Of a stretch of DNA of 64,000 nt, positions 63,771 through 64,000 are shown piece by piece (within the stretch, counting starts at the first letter, position 1; every line of letters starts with the position of its first letter). The position numbers were made by a program, and so were the translations under genes. The DNA is from Ariolimax columbianus (taxonomy: Eukaryota > Mollusca > Gastropoda > Stylommatophora > Arionidae): positions 92,635,764 through 92,699,763 of the forward strand of contig JAVGWX010000005.1 of assembly GCA_036924085.1 (NCBI GenBank). Direction: 5' to 3'. The notes under the pieces were generated by a model that was not told the origin of the DNA, ran no database searches, and saw nothing but the letters and a program-made list of their open reading frames with translations.

Positions 63771-63799
63771 TAACTGATCCTTGTATTTAAATGTGATGG

Positions 63800-64000
63800 A
63801 AATTATGATTATAACCCGCGGATCTACAAAACCTGTGTTGTCCCGGTCCTTCTGTACAGTTCGGAGAATTTACCTGTTCTCTAGAACAATGATTATAACC
63901 TGCGGATCTACATAACCTGTGTTGTCCCGGTCCTGCTGTACAGTTCGGAGAATTTACCTGTTCTCTAGAACAATGGTTATAACCTGCGGATCTACATAAC
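63800..64000 (-). repeat. 84-bp array made from a LINE reverse-transcriptase segment, 2.3 copies, cut by window edge
   Basis: The unit starts at 63807, 63891 and 63975 (84 bp). On the plus strand it reads IYKTCVVPVLLYSSENLPVL, recalling the 'IYKTCVLPVLLYGSETWxxL' block of LINEs. 84 bp is 28 codons, so the coding phase is kept, with one stop per unit after NLPVLEQ. A TCTAGAAC string ends each unit. Strand is marked minus for its position beside the minus-strand family C element; the LINE reading itself is on the plus strand. Confidence 0.85.

Overview
This window looks like intergenic, repeat-dominated nuclear DNA of an invertebrate animal. A mollusc or other lophotrochozoan is my best guess, from the style of the LINE proteins and tRNA-derived SINEs; nothing in the window fixes the species. 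The signs are AT-rich sequence, long microsatellites, polymerase III (A box/B box) retroposons, decayed non-LTR retrotransposons, and no operons, long clean reading frames or recognisable host exons. I found no intact host protein gene, rRNA gene or functional tRNA gene. Almost every long open frame is either a decayed LINE fragment or a by-product of a tandem array whose period is a multiple of three.

Two kinds of material dominate. (1) About 35 separate minisatellite or satellite-like arrays, with periods from 16 to about 90 bp. The main ones are 37 bp at 1.6 kb, 51 bp at 3.5 kb, 45/47 bp at 4.9-8.5 kb, 27 bp at 10 kb, 44 bp at 11.5 kb, 28 bp at 18.7 kb, a C-rich array at 22.5 kb, a 40-bp CCAAT-containing array at 26.8 kb, 26 bp at 32.2 kb, a 39-copy 44-bp array at 35.9-37.6 kb, 16 bp at 43.9 kb, 21 bp at 47.6 kb, 31 bp at 52.9 kb, 54 bp at 54 kb, 37 bp at 57.3 kb, 60 bp at 62.4 kb and 84 bp at the right edge. 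(2) Degenerate retroelements: at least five kinds of LINE remnant and several interspersed short families. I call the short families A (tRNA-derived SINE, about a dozen copies), B and H (tRNA-derived), C (retroposon with a GAA-type tail), D (tRNA-derived, sharing a module with C), E (element flanked by arrays) and F (short repeat around a GTTGCTAGCC core).

Layout. 0-9.5 kb: LINE C-terminus, arrays, an E element, then an old 45/47-bp array split by a C element (5.6-5.95 kb) and by a 5'-truncated LINE with reverse transcriptase and RNase H (6.27-8.24 kb), followed by a TA microsatellite. 10-20 kb: two arrays, LINE pieces, a LINE reverse transcriptase interrupted by a C element with an 11-bp target-site duplication, and 28-bp arrays. 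20-31 kb: SINEs, the C-rich array, the CCAAT array and LINE tails. 31-45 kb: 26-, 38-, 33- and 44-bp arrays, several LINE C-termini, a second E element beside a 16-bp array, and an RNase H remnant. 45-64 kb: more arrays, LINE C-termini, a CR1-like reverse transcriptase at 59.3-60.2 kb, and SINEs.

The recurring theme is tandem arrays born at or inside mobile elements: at the end of E, beside the 5' end of C, inside a LINE 3' end and beside a SINE H tail. Mobile elements also land inside arrays, so that array phase dates the insertions. Comparisons were made by eye; boundaries are usually good to 10-30 bp, and array edges to about one unit.
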